The notes beneath the pieces were generated by a model that made no database searches, was not told where the DNA came from, and saw only the letters and a list, made by a program, of their open reading frames with translations. A stretch of 46,887 nucleotides of DNA. Source: Thermodesulfobacteriota bacterium (GTDB lineage: Bacteria > Desulfobacterota > DSM-4660 > Desulfatiglandales > Desulfatiglandaceae). Location: positions 1 through 46,887 of the forward strand of contig JANQDY010000026.1 in assembly GCA_028278625.1 (NCBI GenBank), in the 5' to 3' direction. The position numbers and the translations under genes are program-made. This document shows positions 25,085 through 33,735 of the stretch, piece by piece; within the stretch, counting starts at the first letter, position 1, and each line of letters begins with the position of its first letter.

Positions 25085-26428
25085 TCAGGGGTCTGAAACG
25101 AAAGGGTTGGTCAGCATGAAGGGTTTGTAGACCGGCGGGAAAAAAGGCTTTTCCTGAGACCCCAAACGATGCCCCGCCAGCGCGGCGCCGTCAGCGTAGT
25201 TGAGAAGCAGACGCATCAGTTCTTCTCCGCGAAGATTCCCCACACAACCTTTGGCGCATTCTATTTCGTCAAAGGCACTGACATTATCGCGCCTCACAGT
25301 TAAACCTGCCAGCGTCACCGGAACGGGCTCACCCGAATGGATCAGGGTGGAAGCGCTGGGCGTTGAATGATCCGCGGTGACGGCCACCAACAGGTCATCC
25401 CTTTTGTCCAGGGCCGCAATCAGGTTGTCCAACCCCCGGTCCAGGGCGCTGATGACATTTCGTTTGAGAAAGGGGTCTCCTTTGTGAGCCGCTTGATCCG
25501 GACATTTGGTGTGCACATGGAAAAAAGCCCTTCTTTGGTCTTCCAGCGCCATGTCCAGGCGTTCTCTTAAATCGTCCCCGGGATCGGGGCCGTCCGTCAC
25601 CGCCATGAAGTCCAGTCCCAGTTCACCCGCAAGGCCCCCGTATACGGCGCCGGATGCAATCAATCCGCCCCTAAGGCCCCACCGCTCCATAAAAGGAACC
25701 TGCGCCGTTTTTCGGCCGCTCCGCTGGGTGGCCAGAAAATTGGCCATGGGCAACCCTTTTTTCCTTTGGCGGCAGTTCAGAGGATGGGCGGTCAGTACCC
25801 TGTGACAGTGGGCCAGGTAGGCATTTAGGGCATTCGCCGTCTTCTCCGCCAGGGCCGGTTCCGGATTTCCCAATCGGGGCACGACCCGTGCCATGGCAAG
25901 CCCCACAGTCATGGGGTCCGAATCCGACACATGGTTGGAAACACCACCGCTCATCACCAGAATCGCATCGTTTAGGCCCGTGCGGTGAAGACGAAACCTG
26001 ATTCCCGCCCAATCAAAGGGTGTCACCGCCCTGTAAAGGGCATCGAGTGCATCTTCATCCCAGGGGGTCTCTTCTCTTTTGAGCGCCAGAACCGGCACGT
26101 TTCCCTCCACATTCACGCAGCAAAGATGGGCCAGGGAAACCACGTCTTCGTCTTCAAAGGGGACACCGAATCCCACCGCCTCAAGCAGCCCCCGGCCCGG
26201 GAACTGTTTGGGATCATAGCCGAAAAGAAGATAGTGGGCCATTTCACTGGGAAGGCATTCTCCGATGATGGAAGGATGAAAAAGACCGCTGCCGCCCATG
26301 GCCGCCAGACGATCCAGGTTCGGCGTGTGAGCCGCCTGAAGCGGCGTTCGATGGTTCAAAAGGGCATAGGAACGGTCACCCAGGCCATCCAATAGTACCA
26401 GAATGATTTTAGGGGGCATCCGCTCCAT
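25085..26428 (-). CDS. Archaeal-type phosphoglycerate mutase-like phosphomutase
   Basis: 447 residues of the ApgM branch of the alkaline phosphatase superfamily. Motifs: ILVLLDGLGDR (Asp14), LPSEMAHYLLFGYDPKQFPGRGLLEAVGFG, HVHTKCPDQAAHKGD and VTADHSTPS near the C-terminus. The nucleophile region reads PSE (Ser61-Glu62), where I recall GSD in ApgM proteins, so substrate or metal chemistry may differ. ApgM interconverts 2- and 3-phosphoglycerate, but the operon context (kinase, PP-loop, isomerase-like genes) does not suggest glycolysis. It follows the stop of the previous gene without a gap (TAGATG). ATG 26419 is an alternative start. Confidence 0.8.
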   Translation of the reverse strand: MERMPPKIILVLLDGLGDRSYALLNHRTPLQAAHTPNLDRLAAMGGSGLFHPSIIGECLPSEMAHYLLFGYDPKQFPGRGLLEAVGFGVPFEDEDVVSLAHLCCVNVEGNVPVLALKREETPWDEDALDALYRAVTPFDWAGIRFRLHRTGLNDAILVMSGGVSNHVSDSDPMTVGLAMARVVPRLGNPEPALAEKTANALNAYLAHCHRVLTAHPLNCRQRKKGLPMANFLATQRSGRKTAQVPFMERWGLRGGLIASGAVYGGLAGELGLDFMAVTDGPDPGDDLRERLDMALEDQRRAFFHVHTKCPDQAAHKGDPFLKRNVISALDRGLDNLIAALDKRDDLLVAVTADHSTPSASTLIHSGEPVPVTLAGLTVRRDNVSAFDEIECAKGCVGNLRGEELMRLLLNYADGAALAGHRLGSQEKPFFPPVYKPFMLTNPFVSDP

Positions 26429-27241
26429 CTAGAGGACCTTTTCCGCGGTCCTTGTCCGGTCCATTTGCGCCAGATAGACATCCATCATTCTCTTGGTGTC
26501 AAGCAAGGAATGGGGTGCCTTGATCTCAATGGCCCACCACGGACATGCGATTCCGTACAGAAGGGCAAGGCGGTCCTCGATCTCTTCAATCCGCCGGGGC
26601 GGCACGTGGCCGAGTCCGGAAATCTCTTCGTGGTAAACATGGGCATTAAAAACGCGGTGGGGATGCGGGGACACGAAATCCTCAAGGTCATACTGCTGGC
26701 TCTGCACCGATTGGCACACCCGCGCGTGGCCGATGTCAAAGGTAATCCCCGCGCCGCTCAGACGGATCAGTTTCTCAAATAGATTCGGTTTACTGGTCCA
26801 TCCCCAGGCCAGATTCTCGAGGCAAACCCGCACTTGATGATCCGCTCCGAACCGTACCAGATTCCTCAAATTGGCAATGGTGGTCTCCCAGGAAAGGGGC
26901 TCCGTGGAACTGTGTCCAAGACCGATATGGATCGAGAGAAACCTGCCCCCGGCACGGGATACCATTCGAATGATGCGTCTGAAAATGCCATCCGCCTTTT
27001 TGGCCTGAATCGGATCATCGTGCCCCAGGTCGATCTTTAGAAAGGGGCAGTGGTAACGCACTTCCAGAGGCGCCAGAAGCGCCTGCTTCGCAGCCCATCG
27101 CGATTCTTCAAGGGGGGTGGCGGGAAGGGTTTCAAGGTCAAAAGACCAGTCCACACCTTGAAAATCATGCGTGAGCGCAAATTCACGGACTTCCGTGGTG
27201 TCATCAAAGATATTGCCCATTGCCAGTCGAGGTTTCATCAT
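26429..27241 (-). CDS. Xylose-isomerase-like TIM-barrel protein
   Basis: 270 residues of the sugar phosphate isomerase/epimerase (AP endonuclease 2) superfamily. The probable metal ligands are in order: Glu in VCLENLAWG (about 140), Asp and His in ITFDIGHARV (about 168-173), His in VFNAHVYHEEISGLGHVPPRR and Glu in WWAIEIK (about 242). The N-terminus MGNIFDDTTEVREFALTHDFQGVDWSF fits the first barrel strand. Substrate unknown; this family spans isomerases, epimerases and endonucleases. It overlaps the upstream PP-loop gene by 4 bp (27238-27241) and abuts the phosphomutase gene. Confidence 0.8.
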   Translation of the reverse strand: MMKPRLAMGNIFDDTTEVREFALTHDFQGVDWSFDLETLPATPLEESRWAAKQALLAPLEVRYHCPFLKIDLGHDDPIQAKKADGIFRRIIRMVSRAGGRFLSIHIGLGHSSTEPLSWETTIANLRNLVRFGADHQVRVCLENLAWGWTSKPNLFEKLIRLSGAGITFDIGHARVCQSVQSQQYDLEDFVSPHPHRVFNAHVYHEEISGLGHVPPRRIEEIEDRLALLYGIACPWWAIEIKAPHSLLDTKRMMDVYLAQMDRTRTAEKVL

Positions 27242-28113
27242 TTCATTCCTGCTGCTTTTGGGTGGCTGCTTTTGGTTTTGACGGATTCCAGCACCTCAAA
27301 TGCCAGCTGACGGTGGTTCGGTACCCGTCCCCGTCCGTAGGCCAGAATGGTTTTCGAGGCCAGGGGCAATGCAAACTCCGTGAGGAAAGGACGCACACGC
27401 TCCTCGGTTATTTCCACCCGCTTTCTTGAATCCATGTAATTCCCCGAAAGCACGCAGCCCAATTGTTCCGCGTTCTGGTTCCAGTGAAACCCCAGAATTT
27501 CCTCTATTTCGCTGCCGTTGTCAATGCGGCGCAAAGGGAAAAGCAATGGCACATCAAATTCTTTTGCCAGGCTTTGATAGGCTTTCAGAGCCGTCGCCGT
27601 CTGGTTTACTTTCACGGCTCCGTCATGACGTTCTCTTTCTCCGGCAACAATGGGCGCTTTCAAAAGGCGCGCCAGAGGTATACGAACGGCGTGAAGGTAG
27701 AGATGGCAACCCACGCACGGCGTGTAGAAGCCGTACCGGGTGATCATTTCACTGATCAGCCGACCGTTCAGAGCATGCCAGAAACGGGGGGAACCCATAA
27801 CCAGCAAATCATGAATGCGGGTCCCTGTCAACCGCCGGCGCAGACGGCGAACCGCTTCCTCCACGGTGGCCCACGAGCCGTACTCGGTTCCGGTGTAGGC
27901 ATAAACGGGAAGCAGATCCGTGAATCCTTCTTCTTGAACGCTCAAAATGGCGGCGGCCACACTGTCTCGACCCGCCACCTCAACAATTGCCAACCGGCTC
28001 AATCGAAGGTATGCCGCAATCTGCCCATCTGCCAGCATCCAATGTGGAAGATGGATGATACTCTCCGGTTTTTCCTGAAAGCGATTTTTCAGAAGAACGT
28101 CACGGTCCGCCAT
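27238..28113 (-). CDS. PP-loop-like ATP pyrophosphatase candidate
   Basis: 291 residues; family not identified with certainty. [22 protein letters not shown] (residues 42-63) resembles the PP-loop SGGxDS motif of adenylating enzymes (residues 46-51 read VAGRDS), followed by a strand [17 protein letters not shown] (133-136) and later [15 protein letters not shown] and LGCVLSGNY are conserved-looking. Such enzymes adenylate a carboxyl, carbonyl or tRNA base before amidation or thiolation; the Cys pair could bind metal or sulfur. It overlaps the histidine kinase gene by 14 bp and the TIM-barrel gene by 4 bp. Confidence 0.55.
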   Translation of the reverse strand: MADRDVLLKNRFQEKPESIIHLPHWMLADGQIAAYLRLSRLAIVEVAGRDSVAAAILSVQEEGFTDLLPVYAYTGTEYGSWATVEEAVRRLRRRLTGTRIHDLLVMGSPRFWHALNGRLISEMITRYGFYTPCVGCHLYLHAVRIPLARLLKAPIVAGERERHDGAVKVNQTATALKAYQSLAKEFDVPLLFPLRRIDNGSEIEEILGFHWNQNAEQLGCVLSGNYMDSRKRVEITEERVRPFLTEFALPLASKTILAYGRGRVPNHRQLAFEVLESVKTKSSHPKAAGMK

Positions 28114-29797
28114 TTCCTTTTTCTCTTGCCTGGGAGTGTTTCTCCCGAGATGCCCCCCTGCCGCGTGGAAATCGGCCGTCAGGGGTCAGCTCGGGCCCGC
28201 CGTGAATCAGCACATCGTCATGGTCAATGGGAAATTCCGCACTGACATCCGTGCCGTTATCACATTTGAATTGCACCTCACCCTTAAGCTGTTTTCGAAC
28301 CAGGTTGCGAATCAGTTTAAGCCCCAATGTCTCCGTACCCTCAATATCCACATCCTCCGGAATGCCGATGCCGTTATCCTTTACACGAAAACGAATTCGG
28401 TTTCCATCTGTTTCGGACATGAAAATGAGACATTCCCCGGTGGCATCTTCAGGATAGGCGTGTTTATAGACATTGCTTATGAGCTCATTCAGCACCAGGG
28501 CACAGGGAATTGCCTGTGTTACGGAAAGATAGATTTTAGCGCACTCGATCTTGGGGCGCACCCTGCGATAGGTGTTCGTGTAAATCTGCCCCATGGACCC
28601 CAGGAGTTTTCGAATGTGAAGGCTCATATCGATTCGGGTAAAGGACTCGCTTCGGTAAAGCTGGGAGTGGACCAGACTCATGGCGTAGATTTTGGACCGG
28701 GCATCGGCCAGAACCATTCTGGCTTCCTCGCTTAACGTCCGTCGGCGGGTCAAATCCATCAGGCTGGAAATCACCTGGAGATTGTTTTTTACCCGATGGT
28801 GAATCTCCCCCAGCAGCAGCACTTTTTCATCAAGGGATTCCCGTATCTTCTTTTCCGCTTTAAGCCGGTCCTCCACTTCATTCTTGAGTTGGTGGTTGGC
28901 TTTGCGCAGTTCCGATGTTCTCTCGAGTACTTTTGACTCCAGACTCTCCCGATGTTTCTGAAGCGTCTCTTCCACACCCTTTCGAATTCTGATCTCATTT
29001 TCAAGCCGCATATTGGTCTGTGTGACACGCTCGGCCAGGCGAAGCGCTTCCTGGGCCGACTCTCTGGCACTATTGCTGGCCTTCACCAAGGAAGCATTTT
29101 GCCGTTCGATCTGGTGCAGCATCTCGTTAAAGTCATCCACCAGGGAGCCGATTTCATCGCTCCCGTGTTTCGTGGCCCGCATGGTATAGTCTTTTTGCTC
29201 TGAAACCGCCCTGGACAAGGACGCCAGCTCGGTAATGGGAGCGGCAATTGTTTTTTGAAGCCTCATTGAAAGGAGAAAAGAGAAAATCAGGGAAAAGAGC
29301 AGCCCCACTGCGGCTATCAGGGTATGGTCGGTGGCGATTTCGTTCACCTCTCCCATGTCCCACTGCAGACAAACCGTTCCGATGCGTTTATCCTGAGAAC
29401 GCACCTCCCTGTAGAAATGCAGCATGCCGTTCTCAAACAGAGGACTCCCCTTTTGAAAGGGCGACGGCATCTTCCGAGACGGAGTCCCCTTCTTTACATA
29501 GTGCGCCAGGGGATTTCCCTGGGACGAAAAGATCCACGCGGAAACAATGGAGGGCTTCGTTTTCAAAAATTCAAGGGTTTCTCGCGCGTCCGCCTCATCA
29601 TCAAACAGCAGGGCCGCGGTACAATTGTAGGCCAGGATATCCGCAATGGTGGATGTCTGGCCAAGCATTGTCTCCCGGGTTGCCCATCGGTCATAAACGG
29701 CGAATGCCGCAAAAACCATCGCCAGTGTCACCATGTTGATTCCCATCATGATCAGCAGGAATTTTTGCTTGATGGGCCTGTCTCTGAAGTGCTTCAT
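28100..29797 (-). CDS. CHASE8-HAMP sensor histidine kinase (HisKA_2 type)
   Basis: 565 residues. TM1 (about 12-34); a periplasmic CHASE8-like domain (35-155: [49 protein letters not shown]); TM2 (158-178); HAMP (179-232); coiled coil (235-325). Then a HisKA_2 dimerisation domain, [22 protein letters not shown] with phospho-acceptor His334, and a HATPase_c domain ([35 protein letters not shown]). The sensor half is that of the diguanylate cyclase YfiN, controlled by periplasmic YfiR; here YfiR is encoded immediately upstream and the output is a kinase. No response regulator is encoded in the window. Start overlaps the yfiR stop (ATGA). Confidence 0.88.
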   Translation of the reverse strand: MKHFRDRPIKQKFLLIMMGINMVTLAMVFAAFAVYDRWATRETMLGQTSTIADILAYNCTAALLFDDEADARETLEFLKTKPSIVSAWIFSSQGNPLAHYVKKGTPSRKMPSPFQKGSPLFENGMLHFYREVRSQDKRIGTVCLQWDMGEVNEIATDHTLIAAVGLLFSLIFSFLLSMRLQKTIAAPITELASLSRAVSEQKDYTMRATKHGSDEIGSLVDDFNEMLHQIERQNASLVKASNSARESAQEALRLAERVTQTNMRLENEIRIRKGVEETLQKHRESLESKVLERTSELRKANHQLKNEVEDRLKAEKKIRESLDEKVLLLGEIHHRVKNNLQVISSLMDLTRRRTLSEEARMVLADARSKIYAMSLVHSQLYRSESFTRIDMSLHIRKLLGSMGQIYTNTYRRVRPKIECAKIYLSVTQAIPCALVLNELISNVYKHAYPEDATGECLIFMSETDGNRIRFRVKDNGIGIPEDVDIEGTETLGLKLIRNLVRKQLKGEVQFKCDNGTDVSAEFPIDHDDVLIHGGPELTPDGRFPRGRGASREKHSQAREKGNGGP

Positions 29798-30426
29798 GGC
29801 TGGTGTTGACCCTTTCCTCCGATGCCCGCGCCCGGCTCTTCCTCATAAAGGATATCCGACATCCTGAGGAGTCTCGAACGGATTCTGAGACCCGAATCCT
29901 TTACCGCCGGTAGATTGATCACAAATCGCTTCTGCGCTCCCTTGCTTTTCCGGGGCACCTCAGGGTCTCTCAAAAAGACCATTCCCCCCAAATCAACAAA
30001 CCCGGCGCTGTTGCTCACCGTCAATACCGGTCTATTGCTGAATCTCTTCAGCAGTTCCTTTAAGCCGTCTTTTCCCTTTTCGCCCACAAATATGACGAGA
30101 GAGGATTCATCGACCTCTCCGGGCCGGCCCATTGAACAGATCTCCAGCCTTTTCCCCTTGATCATCTTCCCGGACATGGATTTCATGGCCTCATAGAGGT
30201 TTGGTTCCCCGATAATGGAGACACGCATGGTTTTGGATTTTGAGAAGGCCTCTTCAGGCCAATCCACAAAAAGGAGAAAATTGTATAAATAAAGGGCGGT
30301 GATCTTCCATTGGGCAGGTCTTTGTGGCTCGTGACACAAGGTCACCTTCGGCGCAATGGCCCATAGCAGGACGACGGTCAAGCAGAAAATACGTCTGATA
30401 ATTTTTCTCCGGGCCCTGTCCACCAT
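29794..30426 (-). CDS. YfiR family periplasmic regulator
   Basis: 210 residues. Signal sequence ([21 protein letters not shown]) followed by the YfiR/DUF4154 domain: [84 protein letters not shown], and the C-terminal [27 protein letters not shown]. In Pseudomonas YfiR holds the CHASE8 protein YfiN inactive and is titrated by YfiB. Here it probably gates the CHASE8 kinase encoded next, with which it overlaps by 4 bp. Confidence 0.88.
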   Translation of the reverse strand: MVDRARRKIIRRIFCLTVVLLWAIAPKVTLCHEPQRPAQWKITALYLYNFLLFVDWPEEAFSKSKTMRVSIIGEPNLYEAMKSMSGKMIKGKRLEICSMGRPGEVDESSLVIFVGEKGKDGLKELLKRFSNRPVLTVSNSAGFVDLGGMVFLRDPEVPRKSKGAQKRFVINLPAVKDSGLRIRSRLLRMSDILYEEEPGAGIGGKGQHQP

Positions 30427-30447
30427 GTATCCGTCGTCCGCTGTTGA

Positions 30448-31971
30448 TTAAGGCCAAGCGGCCAGGAAATACCGGTCAATTTCATCCACGGCCGGCTGAA
30501 ACCGAAGGTCCTTTTGCTTGGCGCAAATAACTTCCACCGCGCAGATGGGGACCCAGAAGGCCTCTTCGGAAATATGCTTCTGGGCCATGGAGAGCAGTTT
30601 ATGCCTTGTCTCCGGTTTCCGGCATTCCATGGCATTTGAAAGAAGACGGGTGATTTCCTGAGTGGTGCCGTAACAGGCGCGAGAATTGGCCATAAAGAAA
30701 TGGTCCAGCAGGGCACTGCCATCAAAAATAGAATAGCTGCCCCAGGTCATAAAGGCCAGCGGGATCTCGCCGTTTGTGAATTTCCCGTAGAGCCGATCCC
30801 ATTTCCCCATCATCCATTTGGGCCTTGCACGGATTCCCACTGCTTCAAGGTTCCGAAGAATGCTCTCTGAGGCGCTTTCGTTGTTGATGGCATAGTAATC
30901 GACGTCAAAACCGTCCGGATATCCCGCTTCCGCGAGCAGTTCTTTGGCTTTCACGGGATCATAGGGATAGGCGGTAACATTCGCTTCATAACCGAAATGC
31001 AGGGGACTCAACACGCTGTCTGAAGAATGCCCATAGCCGTTAAAGGCATCTTTTATGATTCTTTCCCGGTTGATGGCGTGATTCACCGCCTGACGCACCT
31101 TCTTTTTCATGAACGGGGTTGGACCGCTCCGACCCATGGCATCCATCACCAAAAAATAGACCCGCAGGATATTGATGCTTTCTATGCTCACCTGATCGGC
31201 CTGTTTCAAGAAAGGCACCTGTTCAGGGTTGACGCAGCCGGATCGGATAAGATCCAGTTCCCCTCTGATCAGCGCTTCCATCTGAGGGATTGTTTCTTTG
31301 ATGATCCGGACGTTGAGGTTGGGTATTCGGGCCATTCCCTTGGGGCCACCGAAATAATCGGGATGTCTCTTAAAGGCCATTTCCTCAAAATCCCTGTTTG
31401 AAACCATTTTGTAAGGACCGGTCCCCACGGGATGCCGCCCGAAACCGTTCTTTCCCACTTTCCGGTAGTAGCCGGGCGGGTAGATAAAAAGCACATTGGC
31501 AATGAGTTGGGAAAGGGTGGGTATCGGTTTTGCCACTTGGATGCGAATCCTGTCATTATCCAGTATGACGACATCCTTGATTTTGGACAGGTATCGTGAC
31601 ACTTTTGAACCGGAACTTTTCAAAAGGTCCAAAGAGAACTTGACGGCCGCCCCATCAAACGCTTCCCCATTGTGGAACTTGACCCCTTTTCGAAGTGTCA
31701 GCACCATGTCGCCATTTTCCAACATGTCGTAAGACTGAGCCAGGCCGGGAACGATTTTTCCGGTGGCCGGATCTCTGTAAAGCAGCATATCGCCCCAGTT
31801 GTGGTAGAGCGTCAATACCTGGCGTGTATTGCTCACCGAAGGGTCCAGGCTTTTGGGTCTGGCCTTTCCCAGACAAACCGCCAGCGTATCCTTCCGGCTT
31901 TTGCCAAATGCATCAAGCGGCGTATTTAAGCAGTGTATGGCCATGCAAACAGCAAAAATAACCCTTATCAT
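30448..31971 (-). CDS. Peptide/nickel-type ABC solute-binding protein
   Basis: About 507 residues, SBP_bac_5 family (DppA/OppA/NikA fold). Signal peptide MIRVIFAVCMAIHCLNTPLDAFG; then SLDPSVSNTRQVLTLYHNWGDMLLYRDPATGKIVPGLAQSY, LRKGVKFHNGEAFDGAAVKFSLDLL, HPVGTGPYKMV and VRQAVNHAINRERII. Its usual permeases and ATPases are not adjacent. It heads a minus-strand operon and ends 21 bp before yfiR, so it may be a ligand sensor for the YfiR/CHASE8 kinase pathway rather than a transporter part. ATG 31971 follows GAGGTGG; an in-frame GTG lies at 31980. Confidence 0.87.
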   Translation of the reverse strand: MIRVIFAVCMAIHCLNTPLDAFGKSRKDTLAVCLGKARPKSLDPSVSNTRQVLTLYHNWGDMLLYRDPATGKIVPGLAQSYDMLENGDMVLTLRKGVKFHNGEAFDGAAVKFSLDLLKSSGSKVSRYLSKIKDVVILDNDRIRIQVAKPIPTLSQLIANVLFIYPPGYYRKVGKNGFGRHPVGTGPYKMVSNRDFEEMAFKRHPDYFGGPKGMARIPNLNVRIIKETIPQMEALIRGELDLIRSGCVNPEQVPFLKQADQVSIESINILRVYFLVMDAMGRSGPTPFMKKKVRQAVNHAINRERIIKDAFNGYGHSSDSVLSPLHFGYEANVTAYPYDPVKAKELLAEAGYPDGFDVDYYAINNESASESILRNLEAVGIRARPKWMMGKWDRLYGKFTNGEIPLAFMTWGSYSIFDGSALLDHFFMANSRACYGTTQEITRLLSNAMECRKPETRHKLLSMAQKHISEEAFWVPICAVEVICAKQKDLRFQPAVDEIDRYFLAAWP

Positions 31972-32239
31972 CACACCCACCTCAACTGTGCGTATTTCCT
32001 CTATGGTTTTCAGTTATGGATTAAGGATAATTTTGCCACTATGTTTAGCACCCGGAAAGAAAATTGTAAAGTGAGGTTTGTCAAAACAATCTCATTGAAC
32101 CATTTTCAGCTTCTTTGCCGAAACCCCTTGCTCTTGCGCGAAAAGGCCGTCCGGTGATATAAGAGGAATCGCTTGTTTTTCTTCGGTTTGATTTTTTTGA
32201 ATTTACCAAATTGCAGAACGTTTTTTGAACGGTGCCATC

Positions 32240-33586
32240 ATGCCAAGCGCAACCCCCCTTGAGACAATACTGCGAATATTCCGCGTCATTCTCGAGAAAG
32301 ATGACGACGTGGAGGAGAAGTTTAAAGACGCTAAAAGCATCTACGGCCAAATGGAAAAGGAGGAAAAAAGAGCCCTTTTTAAAGCGCTTGTCTTCGAAAT
32401 GGAGATAAGCCCGGCCGATTTGCAGCCCCTTCTCGAAAACCTCTCCGCCTGTGAACCGGAGGATCCCTCATGGCCCCAACTCCTCTCACGGCTGAGGGTT
32501 CAAGCGTACTCGCCCAGATTGAATCTGTTTAAAAAGATCGCCCTTTCCCCCGGGGGACTCAAATTCCTGCTCGATTTTCGAGGGGATCTGCTATCGCTTA
32601 TTCGACATGGAAGCCGCGATCTCGAACCCTTGGACTCGGACATCGTCCTTATGTTTGACATGTGGTTTCAGGAGGGCTTTCTCTATTTGGAGGAAATAAC
32701 CCTAAATTCCGCCTTCAAACAGATTGCCCTCATCAAAGATCGGGATCTTGTTCACCCCATGGCCAGCATTGAAGAGATGGGACAACGCTTGGGCAAAGAC
32801 CGCAGATGTTTTGCCCTTTACCATCGCCTGATGCCTTATGAACCCATCATTTTCATTGAGGTGGCATTAACAAAAGGGATTCCCCACAGCATGGGGGAGA
32901 TCATGGCGGATCCGGAAACGCGGCCGGCTGAAAGCCGTCCGGATACGGCCGTCTTCTATTCCATCAACAATACGCAAAACGGCCTTGTGGGTCTTGGAAT
33001 GGGCAAAATGCTCATTGGAAAGGTTGTGGCCTATCTCAAAGACGAAAACAAGAAGCTCAAGGAATTTGTCACATTGAGCCCGATCCCCGGTTTTTGGCCA
33101 CGGTACCTTAAACCGATCCTTGAGGGAAATGACGCGCGTTTTTCCCTCAAAAGGGATGACATCATGGGATACTTCACCAAGAAGTCCATGACGAAGATAA
33201 TGGAAAAAGGGGGCGGGAACGGTTCCACGGAATTCTGTACCGCACTTCTCACTCTCTTTAAGGACACGTCCTGGGTTCATGAGGAAGAACTGAAGAAGGA
33301 TCTCAGAACACCGCTCTGCCGGATCGCATACCATCATATTGCCGATGAAAAGACGTCCCGGGACAAACCGCTCGATCCCGTGGCCGGCTTTCATTTGGCA
33401 AACGGCGCCGCCGTGTCCGAAAGAAATGTGCATTTCCTGGCCAACCCTTCCCCCAAGGGTCTGCGGGAATCCTGCGGTGTCATGGTCAACTATATCTATA
33501 CCTCCGGCTGGCTCGGGCAGATTCGGCGGTCATTTGCGTGGTTCGACCGCTTTGAGATCAAAGGACTTTTCAGCAGGAATCCTTGA
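32240..33586 (+). CDS. Malonyl-CoA decarboxylase
   Basis: 448 residues. Converts malonyl-CoA to acetyl-CoA and CO2. The catalytic GNAT-like domain has the MCD pattern PIIFIEVALTKGIPHSMGEIM, then FYSINNTQNGLVGLGMGKMLIGKVVAYLKDENKKLKEFVTLSPIPGFWPRYL. The N-terminal helical domain (residues 1-150) and a C-terminal segment CRIAYHHIADEKTSRDKPLDPVAGFHLANGAAVSERNVHFLANPSPKGLRESCGVMVNYIY are also typical. ATG 32240 has only a weak ribosome-binding site. The 270-bp intergenic region on its left separates it from the divergent solute-binding-protein operon. It precedes the acyl-CoA cluster. Confidence 0.88.
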   Translation: MPSATPLETILRIFRVILEKDDDVEEKFKDAKSIYGQMEKEEKRALFKALVFEMEISPADLQPLLENLSACEPEDPSWPQLLSRLRVQAYSPRLNLFKKIALSPGGLKFLLDFRGDLLSLIRHGSRDLEPLDSDIVLMFDMWFQEGFLYLEEITLNSAFKQIALIKDRDLVHPMASIEEMGQRLGKDRRCFALYHRLMPYEPIIFIEVALTKGIPHSMGEIMADPETRPAESRPDTAVFYSINNTQNGLVGLGMGKMLIGKVVAYLKDENKKLKEFVTLSPIPGFWPRYLKPILEGNDARFSLKRDDIMGYFTKKSMTKIMEKGGGNGSTEFCTALLTLFKDTSWVHEEELKKDLRTPLCRIAYHHIADEKTSRDKPLDPVAGFHLANGAAVSERNVHFLANPSPKGLRESCGVMVNYIYTSGWLGQIRRSFAWFDRFEIKGLFSRNP

Positions 33587-33604
33587 GATCAAGGGACTTC
33601 TTTT
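33552..33604. repeat. 31-bp spaced direct repeat at the end of the malonyl-CoA decarboxylase gene
   Basis: TTGAGATCAAAGGACTT (33552-33568) recurs as TTGAGATCAAGGGACTT (33583-33599), 16 of 17 identical, offset 31 bp. The second copy contains the stop codon, so the gene end may have grown or shrunk by repeat slippage. Confidence 0.6.
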
Positions 33605-33607
33605 ATC

Positions 33608-33636
33608 TTGACAATCCGGCAAACCGCTGGTATTCA
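33608..33636 (+). promoter_or_regulatory. Promoter of the acyl-CoA cluster
   Basis: Perfect TTGACA (33608-33613), a 17-bp spacer and TATTCA (33631-33636) preceded by TG plus one base (extended -10), 100 bp before the FAD-oxidase gene. Confidence 0.5.
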
Positions 33637-33735
33637 GTTACATTGTAGCTAAATCATAGCCATCAGAAGTTTTATGCTTTTGCCGTGAAGAACACCGACA
33701 ACCGCTGTTTGAGACAAAAAAAAGGAGGTCATGTC

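Noticed and set aside
32041..32090. Minus-strand TTGACA as promoter for the solute-binding-protein operon
   Set aside because: No acceptable -10 lies 16-18 bp downstream; the real promoter of that operon was not identified.
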